NCBI RefSeq assembly: GCF_002770595.1
Contig: NZ_CP022986.1
Location: 372,001 to 436,000 of the forward strand
Length of the DNA stretch: 64,000 bases
Source: Chryseobacterium camelliae
Lineage (GTDB): Bacteria > Bacteroidota > Bacteroidia > Flavobacteriales > Weeksellaceae
Direction: 5' to 3'
The notes beneath the pieces were generated by a model. That model was not told the origin of the DNA and did no database searches. It worked only from the letters and a program-made list of their open reading frames with translations. A program made the position numbers and the translations under genes. Position 1 is the first letter of the stretch, and each line of letters begins with the position of its first letter. Positions 16,799 to 26,338 of the stretch are shown here, piece after piece.

Positions 16799-17977
16799 TT
16801 ACCTTCCTACCAGGATCTTTCTTACGACGATCTGGTCATTGGCTTTCAGCGTTCCGAGATAAGCTCCGTTGCTTAGCTCCGAGATATTGATTTTCTTTTC
16901 ATTTTCCGTTTTCAGCAGCAGCTTGCCGGAAAGGTCTGTCAGTTCAAAACTGAAATTTTTTACTGCCGGATCCGCAAGGTCTATATAGAGCATATCTTTC
17001 GCCGGGTTAGGATAAATTTTTACGGAAGATTCCAGCGTCTTCTGTGCACCTGCTTCCTTAACCGCCAGCGTGGAAGTGGCTACGGCAAAATGCTGAAGCG
17101 CACCTACGGCAGCTTTGCCTGCATTGTAAACGTATACCGGATCCACATTGGCAAACGTATCATTCACCGTATGTTCATTAAAGCTCCTGACATTTTCGTA
17201 GAAACCTGTAATCACATCACCGTTCTGCTCGAAAGGCATGTAATCTGATGAGTAAGCATTGGACATAACGGTCTGCAAAGGCGAATATAAGGTGGTGCAG
17301 GTAGCCAGTTGCTGGGTAATGGCACTGGAAGCCGCATTATTGCCGGTCTGGCCACTCTGGTCGCTCTCGCATTTGATTGCCGTATTGTTATTTCCTATTT
17401 TACCGCCTACCTGGTCTATATTGAATACCAGCTTAATGTTGAGCTGCCTTACGCCGTTCTGGAAGACAACATTATTGGCATAATGGCTGCTTCCAAGTAA
17501 TCCCTGCTCTTCCCCTGAAAAATGGATGAACTTTACGGAGTATTCTGTTGGGACATCCTTTAGTATCCGTGCCGCTTCCAGGATGATGGAAGTGCCGCTT
17601 CCATTGTCGCTCACTCCCGGACCGGTAATGGTATCATAATGGCCGCAGATGATCACATAGACATTAGGGTAAACGGTTCCGGTTTTGGTAATGATCAGGT
17701 TTTTAGCAGTGCTGTTACCATACGTGAATGTATCTTCCTGCATCTGGCTTATGGAATATCCATACGACTGGTATTTTGCTTTCAGCCAGTTCAGGGCATT
17801 CGTGTTATTGGCGGATCCGGTGGTCTTGACACCGAGATTCCCGAACTCCTGCAGGTTCCCGGTAATATTGGTCTGTGAAACCTGGTTGGCCCTATTCTGG
17901 TATGCCTGGATAAAAGTCTGTGCTGTGAAACTGTATGCCGCAGCAACAGTCAGAAGGAATGCGCTTAATTTTTTCAC
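16799..17977 (-). CDS. secreted M28 family zinc aminopeptidase with T9SS sorting domain
   Basis: The 392-residue precursor has a Sec signal (MKKLSAFLLTVAAAYSFTAQ). The M28 peptidase domain (about 60-300) shows co-catalytic zinc ligands: His in IICGHYDTITG, Asp in VSDNGSGTS, Glu-Glu in HFSGEEQGLLGS, Asp in NIDQVGG and a late His in FNEHTVNDT. The C-terminal ~75 residues (KIYPNPAKDMLYIDL to the basic VVRKILVGR end) are a type A T9SS sorting domain, so it is exported through the Por system to the surface or medium. It is a single gene between the his terminator and the rplT terminator. Confidence 0.93.
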   Translation of the reverse strand: MKKLSAFLLTVAAAYSFTAQTFIQAYQNRANQVSQTNITGNLQEFGNLGVKTTGSANNTNALNWLKAKYQSYGYSISQMQEDTFTYGNSTAKNLIITKTGTVYPNVYVIICGHYDTITGPGVSDNGSGTSIILEAARILKDVPTEYSVKFIHFSGEEQGLLGSSHYANNVVFQNGVRQLNIKLVFNIDQVGGKIGNNNTAIKCESDQSGQTGNNAASSAITQQLATCTTLYSPLQTVMSNAYSSDYMPFEQNGDVITGFYENVRSFNEHTVNDTFANVDPVYVYNAGKAAVGALQHFAVATSTLAVKEAGAQKTLESSVKIYPNPAKDMLYIDLADPAVKNFSFELTDLSGKLLLKTENEKKINISELSNGAYLGTLKANDQIVVRKILVGR

Positions 17978-18027
17978 CTTTTCACTTAATTTAGTGTTTC
18001 TTTACAAGAGAATTAACGATATGTCCG

Positions 18028-18035
18028 CAAATGTA
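18028..18035 (-). promoter_or_regulatory. -7 box of the M28 peptidase gene
   Basis: Read on the minus strand, TACATTTG matches TAnnTTTG and sits about 50 bases before the peptidase ATG. It lies just after the rplT terminator, so the peptidase has its own promoter. Confidence 0.5.
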
Positions 18036-18040
18036 ACAAT

Positions 18041-18066
18041 AAAAAAATCCCGGGCAAAACCCGGGA
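18041..18066 (-). terminator. Rho-independent terminator of rpmI-rplT
   Basis: On the minus strand, TCCCGGG pairs with CCCGGGA around TTTTG and is followed by T7. It ends the ribosomal protein transcript 26 bases after the rplT stop. Confidence 0.88.
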
Positions 18067-18092
18067 CTATATTGATAACAAAAAATTCTACA

Positions 18093-18437
18093 TTATTTTA
18101 CTTGATCTACAACAGCTTTGAAAGCTTCAGGGTGATTCATCGCTAAATCAGCTAAAACTTTTCTGTTCAATTCGATGTTGTTCTTCTTAAGAGTCCCCAT
18201 AAACTGAGAATAAGACATTCCGTGCTCTCTGGCTCCTGCATTGATACGGGTGATCCAAAGGGCTCTGAAATTTCTCTTTTTCTCTTTTCTACCACGGTAA
18301 GCATATTGCATTGCTTTTTCTACCGCGTTTTTAGCTACCGTCCAAACGTTCTTTCTTCTTCCGAAATAACCTTTAGCGTGCTTAAAAATTTTCTTTCTGC
18401 GAGCTCTTGAAGCTACGGAGTTTACTGATCTTGGCAT
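18093..18437 (-). CDS. rplT: 50S ribosomal protein L20
   Basis: The 114-residue basic protein matches bL20: [19 protein letters not shown] at the N terminus, then [19 protein letters not shown] and [20 protein letters not shown]. It binds 23S rRNA early in large-subunit assembly and, in other bacteria, represses its own operon through leader RNA. It lies 118 bases downstream of rpmI in the usual order. Confidence 0.98.
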   Translation of the reverse strand: MPRSVNSVASRARRKKIFKHAKGYFGRRKNVWTVAKNAVEKAMQYAYRGRKEKKRNFRALWITRINAGAREHGMSYSQFMGTLKKNNIELNRKVLADLAMNHPEAFKAVVDQVK

Positions 18438-18555
18438 AATTTAAATTGTTTTTTTTGAAAAGGGCGACAATCTTTTTCATTGTGCTTAGCTGCTCCGTTT
18501 CAGGGTTAAATTTTTGAATTTGAATTCTTATAAACCGGATATAGATTTATAAAAA

Positions 18556-18753
18556 CTACTTGATGGCTAATTGACGCTGAACGCTTTTTTCATCCACTTT
18601 AGCTACGTAAGAAGTAGTAGTAAGATTTCTCTTCTGCTTCGTTTCTTTCTTAGTCAAGATGTGGCTTTTATAAGCATTTTTTCTTTTGATCTTACCGGTT
18701 CCGGTAAGAGCAAAACGCTTTTTAGCACCTGATTTCGTTTTTAATTTTGGCAT
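18556..18753 (-). CDS. rpmI: 50S ribosomal protein L35
   Basis: The 65-residue basic protein matches bL35: [20 protein letters not shown] and [20 protein letters not shown]. It is a large-subunit protein. In most bacteria it directly follows infC; here about 900 bp with repeats and a terminator intervene. A -7 box is found upstream, so it heads its own transcript with rplT. Confidence 0.98.
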   Translation of the reverse strand: MPKLKTKSGAKKRFALTGTGKIKRKNAYKSHILTKKETKQKRNLTTTSYVAKVDEKSVQRQLAIK

Positions 18754-18796
18754 TGTTTTGCTTTTTTATTATTTTGTTATCAATATCTGTTTTGGC

Positions 18797-18833
18797 TCCT
18801 CATGATATATGAGGATAATAGGCTGCAAAATTA
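18797..18833 (-). promoter_or_regulatory. promoter and leader hairpin of rpmI-rplT
   Basis: On the minus strand TAATTTTG (18833-18826) is a perfect -7 box. Just downstream, TCCTCAT pairs with ATGAGGA (18797-18815) to form a hairpin in the 5' leader. L20 autoregulation through leader RNA is known in Bacillus and E. coli; whether this hairpin is an L20 site is only a suggestion. Confidence 0.5.
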
Positions 18834-18981
18834 CGGAAAATTATTGAAACTGAAAAGGATTTCCTGAATAGACTAGAGGATGATGCTGAATTCAGTAGTT
18901 GGCAACCTTACAAAAGATAAAAATTATTCTTACAGATAACTTTTCATTAATGTGATACCTATCTTACAGAGCCGGACCATC

Positions 18982-19014
18982 AACCTTGTCAGGGTTCCAA
19001 ACCCTGATAAGGTT
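18982..19014. repeat. 15-bp inverted repeat (dispersed palindrome)
   Basis: AACCTTGTCAGGGTT at 18982-18996 faces AACCCTGATAAGGTT at 19000-19014 with a 3-base loop. All pairs are Watson-Crick except one G-T. No T-run follows on either strand, so it is not a plain terminator. It looks like a mobile palindromic repeat unit. Confidence 0.7.
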
Positions 19015-19059
19015 CACGAGTAAAATAAAACCCGGTAATAAGATTAATACAATACGTGA

Positions 19060-19590
19060 AAATAAAAGATTCTCACAGAACTTCTGTTATTCTTACTTTC
19101 AAACTATCCATCTTAAAGATTCTTACGTGTTAAAGCTTTTATGTTTTGTTCTCTCTCAGATCATTAGATTATGCAGATTTTTCACATTCCCAAAAATCGT
19201 AGATTTTTGAAACTTCTGTGTTCTTTTATTTTCAAAGCTATCATCTTCATGATTCTTATGTGTCAAAATCTTTTGTGGCTTTTATGGTTTTATCTTCATG
19301 ATTCTTAAATGACAAAAGCTGTTGTGGTTGTATTCTCTCACAGATCATTAAGATCACGCAGATTTTTCATACTCCTAAAAACCGTAGGTTTTAAAAACTT
19401 CTGTGCTCTTTTCTTTTCAAAGCCATCATCTTAAAGATTCTTAAGTGTTAAAAAAAATTGTGACTGTTGTGGTTTTTATTCTTTCAAATCATTCAGATTT
19501 TGCAGATTTTTTAAAACTTATGTGTTCTTCTTATTTTCAAGCTATCATCTTAAAGAATCCTACGTATAAAAATCTTTATGGGTTGAAGGT
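19060..19590 (-). repeat. diverged array of the same dispersed-repeat family, minus orientation
   Basis: Read on the minus strand, several degenerate units resemble those in the his operon. Examples on the plus strand are CTTCTGTGTTCTTTTATTTT and TGTGGCTTTTATGG near 19213-19290, GTTGTGGTTGTATTCTCTC near 19321-19339 and GTGACTGTTGTGG near 19460-19472. The hairpin core appears as AAAATC-GTA-GATTTT (19193-19207) and AAAACC-GTA-GGTTTT (19378-19392). Units are 110-150 bp, more diverged than at 14.3 kb. The array lies between infC and rpmI, in sense with the operon. Confidence 0.8.
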
Positions 19591-19601
19591 CATCATTCAC
19601 C

Positions 19602-19631
19602 AAAAAACAAAAACCTCAAATTGCTTTGAGG
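19602..19631 (-). terminator. Rho-independent terminator after infC
   Basis: On the minus strand CCTCAAA pairs with TTTGAGG around GCAA, then a T-rich tract follows. It lies about 40 bases after the infC stop and separates infC from rpmI-rplT. Confidence 0.8.
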
Positions 19632-19669
19632 TTATATGGATGTCAGATTTCGTAAAATCTGCCGATTGA

Positions 19670-20230
19670 TTATTTAGCTGGTTTTTTAGGACTCATCATC
19701 ATGATCATTCTTTTCCCTTCCAGTTTAGGAAGCTGGTCTACTTTTCCTACATGTTCAAGATCCTGAGCAAGTTTAAGGAGTAAGATTTCTCCCTGATCCT
19801 TGAAGATAATGGAACGTCCTTTAAAAAATACGTAGGTTTTCAGCTTGGAACCTTCTTCCAGGAACTTTTCGGCGTGCTTCTTCTTGAATTCGTAATCGTG
19901 CTCATCGGTCTGAGGTCCGAAACGGATCTCTTTAACCACCACTTTTACCTGCTTCGCCTTAAGCTCTTTCTGTTTCTTTTTTTGCTCATACAGGAATTTT
20001 TTATATTCCAGTACTCTTGCAATAAACGGTTCGGCTTTGTCGGAAATTACAACTAAGTCAAGATCCTGTTCTGCAGCGATCTGTCTTGCTTTATCAATAG
20101 GATAAATTCCCGGCTCTACGTTATCGCCCACCAAACGAAGCTCTCTCACACGAATTTTATCGTTGATCAAGTGTAAGTCCTCCTGTACAGGACGTCTTTG
20201 TGGGCCCCTGTTGTTAAATCTTTGTGCTAT
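19670..20230 (-). CDS. infC: translation initiation factor IF-3, probable ATA start
   Basis: The 186-residue IF-3 has its N-terminal domain ([40 protein letters not shown]), a Lys-rich linker ([13 protein letters not shown]) and the C-terminal domain ([20 protein letters not shown]). It binds the 30S subunit and proofreads the start codon. The frame stays open upstream of the usual N-terminal region without any ATG, GTG or TTG at a suitable position. ATA at 20230-20228, giving (M)[19 protein letters not shown], matches the length and basic N-terminal tail of flavobacterial IF-3. A TTG at 20170 would remove that tail. A non-canonical start is the known basis of IF-3 autoregulation in E. coli (AUU). 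Confidence 0.9.
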   Translation of the reverse strand: MAQRFNNRGPQRRPVQEDLHLINDKIRVRELRLVGDNVEPGIYPIDKARQIAAEQDLDLVVISDKAEPFIARVLEYKKFLYEQKKKQKELKAKQVKVVVKEIRFGPQTDEHDYEFKKKHAEKFLEEGSKLKTYVFFKGRSIIFKDQGEILLLKLAQDLEHVGKVDQLPKLEGKRMIMMMSPKKPAK

Positions 20231-20375
20231 TGTATTATAATTTTATGGGTTAATATCTAATTAAGTTCAATTGAAAGGTTGAAGCATTTGAAAATTTAAT
20301 GAGATAAAGATGCTTTCAATAAAAGCTCCAATCTTTTAATTCTTCAATCTCTCAATTTTTTTTGATCTTTCAATC

Positions 20376-22301
20376 TTAAAATTTTATCGCTGCCTCTTTT
20401 TTAAAGTAGGTAACGAAATCATCCATTTTCATGACCCCAAGATCTCCTTCACCACGTCTTCTAACAGAAATTGTGCCATCCTTTTCTTCATTTTCCCCGA
20501 TGATAAGCATAAACGGTATTTTATTCAATTCGGCATCACGGATTTTTTTACCCGTCTTTTCATTTCTGTTGTCAATCTGGCCGCTAATATCGTGATTTTC
20601 CAAAAATTGTGAAACTTTTTTGGCATAATCTGCATATTTTTCGCTGATCGGAAGGATGATGTACTGTTCCGGGCTCAGCCAAAGAGGGAAGTCACCGGCC
20701 GTATTTTCCAGAAGGATCGCAATAAACCGTTCCATGGAACCGAAAGGTGCCCTATGGATCATGACCGGTCTGTGCTTCTCATTATCATTACCGATATAGT
20801 GAAGGTCAAATCGTTCAGGAAGATTGTAATCTACCTGGATGGTTCCCAGCTGCCATCTTCTTCCCAAAGCATCTTTCACCATGAAGTCAAGCTTCGGTCC
20901 GTAGAATGCTGCTTCACCGTATTCTACGACGGTCCTCAGTCCTTTGTTCTTGGCTGCTGTGATAATCGCGCTTTCCGCTTTCTCCCAGTTTTCATCGGAA
21001 CCGATGTATTTTTGTTTATTGTCAGGATCCCTTAATGAAACCTGAGTCACGAAATCTTCAAAACCTAACGACTGGAATACATAAAGGACAAGGTCGATCA
21101 CACTTTCAAACTCCTCCAGAAGCTGGTCTGGAGTACAGAAAAGGTGGGCATCATCCTGGGTAAACCCACGTACCCTGGTAAGGCCGTGAAGTTCACCGGA
21201 CTGTTCGTACCTGTACACAGTCCCGAATTCCGCATACCTTTTCGGCAGGTCCCTGTAGCTCCATTGGGAAGTCTTGTAGATTTCACAGTGGTGCGGGCAG
21301 TTCATAGGCTTCAGCAGGAATTCTTCCCCTTCATTCGGGGTTTTTATCGGCTGGAAGCTGTCTTCACCATACTTATCCCAGTGTCCTGAAGTTACGTACA
21401 GTTCTTTGGCACCGATGTGCGGGGACATCACGAATTCATAGCCTCCTTTCTTCTGAGCATCGGTAAGGAAGTTTTCCAGCTTTCTTCTTAAAGCGGTTCC
21501 TTTAGGCAACCATAACGGAAGTCCGGCACCCACTTTTTCAGAGAAGGCAAAAATGCCAAGCTCTTTTCCAAGCTTTCTGTGGTCCCTTCTTTTCGCTTCC
21601 TCCAGTCTTTCAAGATATTCGGTAAGGTCTTTCTGTTTAGGGAAAGAAATTCCGTATACCCTGGTCAGCTGAGGGTTTTTCTCATTTCCTCTCCAATATG
21701 CTCCTGCTGCATTCAGGATCTTTACGGCTTTTACGATTCCGGTATTCGGGATATGCCCGCCGCGGCAGAGGTCGGTAAAGTTATCATGGGTAACGAAAGT
21801 GATTTCCCCGTCGTTAAGATTGGAGATCAGCTCCACCTTGTAAGGGTTATCAGCATACGTTTTCAGGGCTTCTTCTTTGGAAACCGGATATAATGAGAAC
21901 GTTGAGCCTTTTTTTGCATTTTCAAGGACCTTCTTTTCAATCTTTTCAAAGTCTTTTTCAGACAATGACGCGTCGCCGAAATCCACATCATAGTAGAATC
22001 CGCTTTCGATGGCCGGTCCTATGGTCAGCTTAGCATCAGGATAAAATTCAAGGATGGCCTGCGCCAGAAGGTGGGCCGAAGAATGCCAGAATGCTTTCTT
22101 TCCGAGATCATCATTCCAGGTTAACAGCTGTACCGTAGAATCCGTGGTGATAGGGGTGGTTACCTCTACCTGTTTATCATTTACAACTGCGGAGATGGTA
22201 TTTCTAGCCAATCCCTCGCTGATAGATTTTGCCACGTCCAGAGGAGTAACCCCCGGATCGAATTCTCTGACACTATTGTCTGGAAGTGTAATTTTTATCA
22301 T
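20376..22301 (-). CDS. thrS: threonyl-tRNA synthetase
   Basis: The 641-residue class II synthetase has the TGS domain (1-62), the editing domain with [11 protein letters not shown] and the late CRGGH motif, then the catalytic core. The core has the zinc-site Cys in [13 protein letters not shown], motif 2 in [18 protein letters not shown] and motif 3 in [17 protein letters not shown]. The anticodon-binding domain occupies about 540-641. It charges tRNA-Thr and deacylates Ser-tRNA-Thr. It is the first gene of the thrS-infC block; about 145 bases separate it from infC. Confidence 0.98.
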   Translation of the reverse strand: MIKITLPDNSVREFDPGVTPLDVAKSISEGLARNTISAVVNDKQVEVTTPITTDSTVQLLTWNDDLGKKAFWHSSAHLLAQAILEFYPDAKLTIGPAIESGFYYDVDFGDASLSEKDFEKIEKKVLENAKKGSTFSLYPVSKEEALKTYADNPYKVELISNLNDGEITFVTHDNFTDLCRGGHIPNTGIVKAVKILNAAGAYWRGNEKNPQLTRVYGISFPKQKDLTEYLERLEEAKRRDHRKLGKELGIFAFSEKVGAGLPLWLPKGTALRRKLENFLTDAQKKGGYEFVMSPHIGAKELYVTSGHWDKYGEDSFQPIKTPNEGEEFLLKPMNCPHHCEIYKTSQWSYRDLPKRYAEFGTVYRYEQSGELHGLTRVRGFTQDDAHLFCTPDQLLEEFESVIDLVLYVFQSLGFEDFVTQVSLRDPDNKQKYIGSDENWEKAESAIITAAKNKGLRTVVEYGEAAFYGPKLDFMVKDALGRRWQLGTIQVDYNLPERFDLHYIGNDNEKHRPVMIHRAPFGSMERFIAILLENTAGDFPLWLSPEQYIILPISEKYADYAKKVSQFLENHDISGQIDNRNEKTGKKIRDAELNKIPFMLIIGENEEKDGTISVRRRGEGDLGVMKMDDFVTYFKKEAAIKF

Positions 22302-22325
22302 TGTTTACTAAGAAATTTTAAAAAG

Positions 22326-22372
22326 CAAAAATACGGAATTTTTAGATAATATGCTATATAAGCGTATATTTG
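22326..22372. promoter_or_regulatory. divergent -7 boxes for thrS (minus) and the dipeptidase gene (plus)
   Basis: Minus-strand TATTTTTG (22333-22326) faces thrS, 24 bases before its ATG. Plus-strand TATATTTG (22365-22372) faces the dipeptidase gene. Both match TAnnTTTG; -33 elements are poor (TTTA at 22341-22344 for the plus promoter). Confidence 0.5.
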
Positions 22373-22387
22373 AATTGAGAATTAATA

Positions 22388-23479
22388 ATGCCGGGCAGCA
22401 AGCATCAGGGAAGTATATCAAAACATCCTGTAGCGTTAGGGTTGTGTATGGCTGGATTTTTAGTTCTTATCCTTCCATCATTAAAACCAATTCATACGCG
22501 TATGGAAAGTACTTTTAACATCGATCTGCACTGTGACCTGCTTGCTTACCTGCTGAAAGCCAATACTTCAGCTGATGACGGACAACCGGGCTGCTCTCTG
22601 CCATATCTCAGGGAAGGCCACGTCAGGCTCCAGGTAATGGCCATTTACGCTTCCACCGCACCCGGAAGTATTGATAAAGGAATACGGCAGAGTGATTATT
22701 TTAAAGAATTCCTGAACAGCCCTGATTTCTTCCTGTTTGATGAACAGAGTAGCCACGCTCCTGAACATGCTGACCGCATTGGTGTCTTTGCCGCGATAGA
22801 AAATGCTTCTGTTTTCTGTGAGGAAGACATGCATCTTGACACGGGATTTAAAAACCTGGAAACAATCATTCAGAATACCCGGAAGATCTTCTACCTTGGA
22901 ATCACACATCATACAGAAAACCGCTTCGGCGGAGGCAATTTTACAGATATCGGGCTCAAGGATGACGGAAAAATCCTGATTGACTATATCACAGGCCGCA
23001 AAATAGCCATCGATCTTGCCCATACCAGTGACCAACTTGCGTATGATATCCTGGATTATATAGACCGTAAAAATTATGATGTTCCTATACTGGCCAGCCA
23101 TTCCAATTACAGGAGGGTCTATGAAAATCAGCGTAACCTTCCGGATGAGCTGGTTCAGGAGCTGATCAGAAGAAAAGGACTGATCGGACTTAATTTCATT
23201 AAGGATTATATAGACCACCATCACCCTGAGCGGCTGTACGAACATATACAGTACGCCCTGTCTCTGGGAGCGGAAAACTGTATCGCCTACGGAGGCGATT
23301 TCTTTTACGATAAAGATCACCCCGAGCAATCAAGAATCCCTTTTTTCTTTGATGAATTTAAGGATGCAACAGCGTATAACATGATTAACAGAAGGGTATC
23401 AGAAGATTTCTCTCCGGAAGTCATGCGAAAGATAAGCCATCAGAACGTCTTGGATTTTCTCAGCAGAAATGGCTTTTAA
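22388..23479 (+). CDS. membrane dipeptidase, M19 family
   Basis: The protein belongs to peptidase family M19 (renal dipeptidase type, amidohydrolase barrel with two metals). The metal-site motif is NIDLHCDLLAY, followed by a Glu in AAIENAS, His in LGITHHTENRFGGG, LAHTS and ASHSNYRRV. It cleaves dipeptides, in some members with D-residues. The first ATG gives 363 residues with a hydrophobic segment (VALGLCMAGFLVLILPS). An alternative ATG at 22502 (MESTFNIDLHC) gives the 325-residue form typical of flavobacterial relatives. The -7 box at 22365 is compatible with either. The end overlaps the convergent neighbour by 4 bases. Confidence 0.82.
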   Translation: MPGSKHQGSISKHPVALGLCMAGFLVLILPSLKPIHTRMESTFNIDLHCDLLAYLLKANTSADDGQPGCSLPYLREGHVRLQVMAIYASTAPGSIDKGIRQSDYFKEFLNSPDFFLFDEQSSHAPEHADRIGVFAAIENASVFCEEDMHLDTGFKNLETIIQNTRKIFYLGITHHTENRFGGGNFTDIGLKDDGKILIDYITGRKIAIDLAHTSDQLAYDILDYIDRKNYDVPILASHSNYRRVYENQRNLPDELVQELIRRKGLIGLNFIKDYIDHHHPERLYEHIQYALSLGAENCIAYGGDFFYDKDHPEQSRIPFFFDEFKDATAYNMINRRVSEDFSPEVMRKISHQNVLDFLSRNGF

Positions 23480-25026
23480 TCTTTAAGGCGCCTTGTATAC
23501 CTTACTTTCCTCTTGATGATTTCAATGACGTCCACGTGCTGGACCTTGGATTTTACCCATCCGTGGATGTCTATATAAAGTAAGGATCTTCTATAATACT
23601 GGTTTTCCGAAAATGATTCAAGCTTTTGATCGAATGCTTCAAATGCCTTCTGTTGTTTGCTTAAAACCAATCCGTTAAGATTTTTAAAGAAATCAATGCT
23701 TTCAAAGTGGAAGGCTTCCGGTTTTTTCATCTTCGTGGCAAACTTTGATGTTGCTTTAATGAACTCATCGTAATCTTCATCATTGCCTGATTCATGTTTG
23801 GACATCAGGATCAGGATCCTTGTATGGAACAGCAAATCCTCCTGAACGTTCTTTTTGGATTCTATAATCTTCATGGCATATTCTATAGCTTCCCCGTATT
23901 TTTTGCTCCCGAAAAACATAGCTGCCATCTTCAGATAAAGGATCATAAAATGGTGTTCATCGATCTTATCCCGGAACTTATTCATTTTAAGTTCGATCCC
24001 CGGGATCACTTTTGTTCCCTGGAAAAATTCGCCTTTGATAAAATGAATGTTCATCAGGGTATTGGAATGGGTCAGAAAAATAAGCGCCTGCAGGTTTTCA
24101 TTCTGCAGGAAGTTCTGGGAATGTACTCTTTCATTAAAATTACTGAAATGTTCGTCCAGCGTCTCTACATTGCCGTACAGGAATAATATTTTCAGAAGAT
24201 ATGTATTTCCTTTGATATACCATACCGGATGGTTCAGGATCATATCAGGGTTCTTATGGAACAGATCTACCCACAGATAAGCATATTTAAGGGTATACTT
24301 ATACTCCTGTAGCAATTGGTTTTTCCATACATGCGCTTTATAATACCAGAGCTTTTCCGTGAATTTCAGCTTATGAAAGTTGATTTTCTTAATCTGGGTA
24401 CTGAATATCTCGAGGATCTTCAGGCGGTCTTCATCATTTTTTACATAGCCATGGCTCAACATTTCACTGTATAGCTTTAGCGAAAGGTTAGAAAGGTCAG
24501 TCGTATACTGGTTCTGTTTGCTGATGGCTTTCGACTGGCGGATCAGTTCATCTGCCCGGCCTTCAATACTCCGGGTGATGTATTGGGATTCGATGACTTT
24601 TTCAAGGTCGATAATCTCCATGGCAATACTTTTCTCATCCAGGTCCAGCGCTGTCTGTTTTGTTTTGTCCAGAATCTTCAGTGCCTGTTTATACAGTCCT
24701 TTCTGATACAGGATATTGGCAAAATCAAGCTGTTCCCGGAGCTGGATCCTGTTGTTCTGGAGGCTGGGGTTCATCCTGAGGCTGACCAGGATTTGCTTAT
24801 ACAGGTGGGCTTTCAGGTTGGAAAGCTGTTGTTTGGTAGAAATTTTCTTTGCCAGGATGCTGTTTTCATCATATTCCTTCATCCTGTCCATTTCAGAAAA
24901 CAGCAAAAGAAATTTAGCATCCGTATTAATGCCGAGCCGGTTCACGAACAAGCGGAACTGCCGCTTTTCGGACGTTGTCATCGATTTAATCAGGACAAAT
25001 AAAAAATCTTTGTGCAATTCTGCCAT
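23476..25026 (-). CDS. conserved hypothetical 516-aa helical protein
   Basis: No named domain is recognised. The 516-residue protein is almost entirely helical with many paired amphipathic helices (LYKQILVSLRMNPSLQ, ANILYQKGLYKQALKILDK, KYGEAIEYAMKIIES), a pattern like TPR or HEAT-type solenoids. There is no signal peptide or membrane segment, so it should be cytoplasmic. Proteins starting like MAELHKDFLFVLIKSM appear to be widespread in flavobacteria from memory. It is transcribed alone, away from leuA, and its stop overlaps that of the dipeptidase gene. Confidence 0.75.
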   Translation of the reverse strand: MAELHKDFLFVLIKSMTTSEKRQFRLFVNRLGINTDAKFLLLFSEMDRMKEYDENSILAKKISTKQQLSNLKAHLYKQILVSLRMNPSLQNNRIQLREQLDFANILYQKGLYKQALKILDKTKQTALDLDEKSIAMEIIDLEKVIESQYITRSIEGRADELIRQSKAISKQNQYTTDLSNLSLKLYSEMLSHGYVKNDEDRLKILEIFSTQIKKINFHKLKFTEKLWYYKAHVWKNQLLQEYKYTLKYAYLWVDLFHKNPDMILNHPVWYIKGNTYLLKILFLYGNVETLDEHFSNFNERVHSQNFLQNENLQALIFLTHSNTLMNIHFIKGEFFQGTKVIPGIELKMNKFRDKIDEHHFMILYLKMAAMFFGSKKYGEAIEYAMKIIESKKNVQEDLLFHTRILILMSKHESGNDEDYDEFIKATSKFATKMKKPEAFHFESIDFFKNLNGLVLSKQQKAFEAFDQKLESFSENQYYRRSLLYIDIHGWVKSKVQHVDVIEIIKRKVRYTRRLKD

Positions 25027-25139
25027 TGTAAATTTATGGTATTTATAATATTGATTTTTAGATGGTTAAAACTTTTATTTGATTTGTCGAGCATTGTAAT
25101 TTTCAGGAAAAGCGAATGGTAGGACACAAATGCAAATCA

Positions 25140-25147
25140 TAGTTTTG
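25140..25147 (+). promoter_or_regulatory. -7 box of the leu operon
   Basis: TAGTTTTG matches TAnnTTTG and is 26 bases before the leuA ATG. No Leu-rich leader peptide, attenuator or T-box is seen between it and leuA, in contrast with the his operon. Confidence 0.5.
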
Positions 25148-25173
25148 AATCAAAATTAGGTAAAAATACGATT

Positions 25174-26337
25174 ATGAATTCGGAAAAAGTTGAAATTTTT
25201 GATACGACCTTACGGGATGGAGAACAGGTTCCGGGATGTAAACTCAATACGGAACAGAAGCTGATTATCGCCGAAAGGCTTGATGATCTAGGGATTGACA
25301 TCATTGAAGCCGGCTTTCCGGTTTCCAGTCCGGGAGACTTTCATTCCGTATCGGAAATTTCCAAGCTGGTGAGGAATGCTACGGTTTGCGGATTGACAAG
25401 AGCTAATCAGAAAGATATTGAAGTGGCAGCCGAAGCCCTGAAATTTGCCAGGAAACCCAGGATCCATACCGGAATAGGCACTTCCGATTCCCATATCAAA
25501 TATAAATTCAATTCTACCCGTGAAGAAATTATAGAACGTGCCATAAAAGCGGTGAAATATTCCAAAACCTTTGTGGAGGATGTGGAATTCTATGCGGAAG
25601 ATGCGGGGAGGACTGATAATGAATACCTTGCCCGGGTCTGCGAAGCAGTGATCAAAGCGGGCGCTACCGTGATCAATATTCCCGATACCACCGGCTACTG
25701 CCTGCCGGAAGAGTACGGTGCCAAGATCAGGTACCTTAAAGAAAATGTGAAGGGAATTGAGAAAGCGGTGATTTCCTGCCACTGCCACAATGACCTCGGC
25801 CTGGCTACCGCCAATTCAGTTGCCGGAGCGATTAACGGAGCAAGGCAGATTGAATGTACCATCAATGGCCTGGGAGAACGAGCAGGCAATACCGCACTGG
25901 AAGAAGTCGTCATGATCTTCAACCAGCATAAAGACCTGCATCTGCATACCGATGTACATTCCAGGATGCTGAACCCGATGAGTGCGTTGGTTTCCGAACT
26001 GATGGGAATGCCTGTACAGCCTAACAAAGCTATTGTAGGTGCCAATGCATTTGCTCACAGCTCAGGGATCCATCAGGATGGGGTCATCAAAAACAGGGAA
26101 ACTTATGAGATCATCGATCCGGAAGAAGTGGGCGTAAGTTCATCATCTATTGTTCTGACCGCAAGGAGCGGAAGGTCTGCACTGGCATACCGGTTCAAGC
26201 ATATTGGTTTTGAAGTCACCAAAAATGAGCTGGACATCCTGTATCAGGAATTCCTGAAAGTAGCCGACCGTAAAAAAGAAGTCGATAATGACGACCTGAA
26301 TATGATGATGGAAGTTTTCGCCAGAAAAATAGGATAA
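25174..26337 (+). CDS. leuA: 2-isopropylmalate synthase, short form without regulatory domain
   Basis: The 387-residue enzyme condenses acetyl-CoA and 2-oxoisovalerate. The HMGL-like barrel shows [17 protein letters not shown], the metal-site [14 protein letters not shown] and [14 protein letters not shown], followed by the subdomain with [18 protein letters not shown]. It ends after the linker region ([15 protein letters not shown]). Standard LeuA of about 510 residues has a C-terminal LeuA dimer domain that binds leucine; this protein lacks it, so leucine feedback may be absent. Position ahead of leuCDB supports LeuA over citramalate or homocitrate synthase. Confidence 0.9.
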   Translation: MNSEKVEIFDTTLRDGEQVPGCKLNTEQKLIIAERLDDLGIDIIEAGFPVSSPGDFHSVSEISKLVRNATVCGLTRANQKDIEVAAEALKFARKPRIHTGIGTSDSHIKYKFNSTREEIIERAIKAVKYSKTFVEDVEFYAEDAGRTDNEYLARVCEAVIKAGATVINIPDTTGYCLPEEYGAKIRYLKENVKGIEKAVISCHCHNDLGLATANSVAGAINGARQIECTINGLGERAGNTALEEVVMIFNQHKDLHLHTDVHSRMLNPMSALVSELMGMPVQPNKAIVGANAFAHSSGIHQDGVIKNRETYEIIDPEEVGVSSSSIVLTARSGRSALAYRFKHIGFEVTKNELDILYQEFLKVADRKKEVDNDDLNMMMEVFARKIG

Positions 26338-26338
26338 G

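Noticed and set aside
20231..20375. Separate small gene between thrS and infC
   Set aside because: The gap is AT-rich with stops in all frames; only the leader of infC is supported.
25027..25173. Leucine attenuator or T-box upstream of leuA
   Set aside because: No Leu-rich short ORF, terminator or T-box-like core is visible in this gap.
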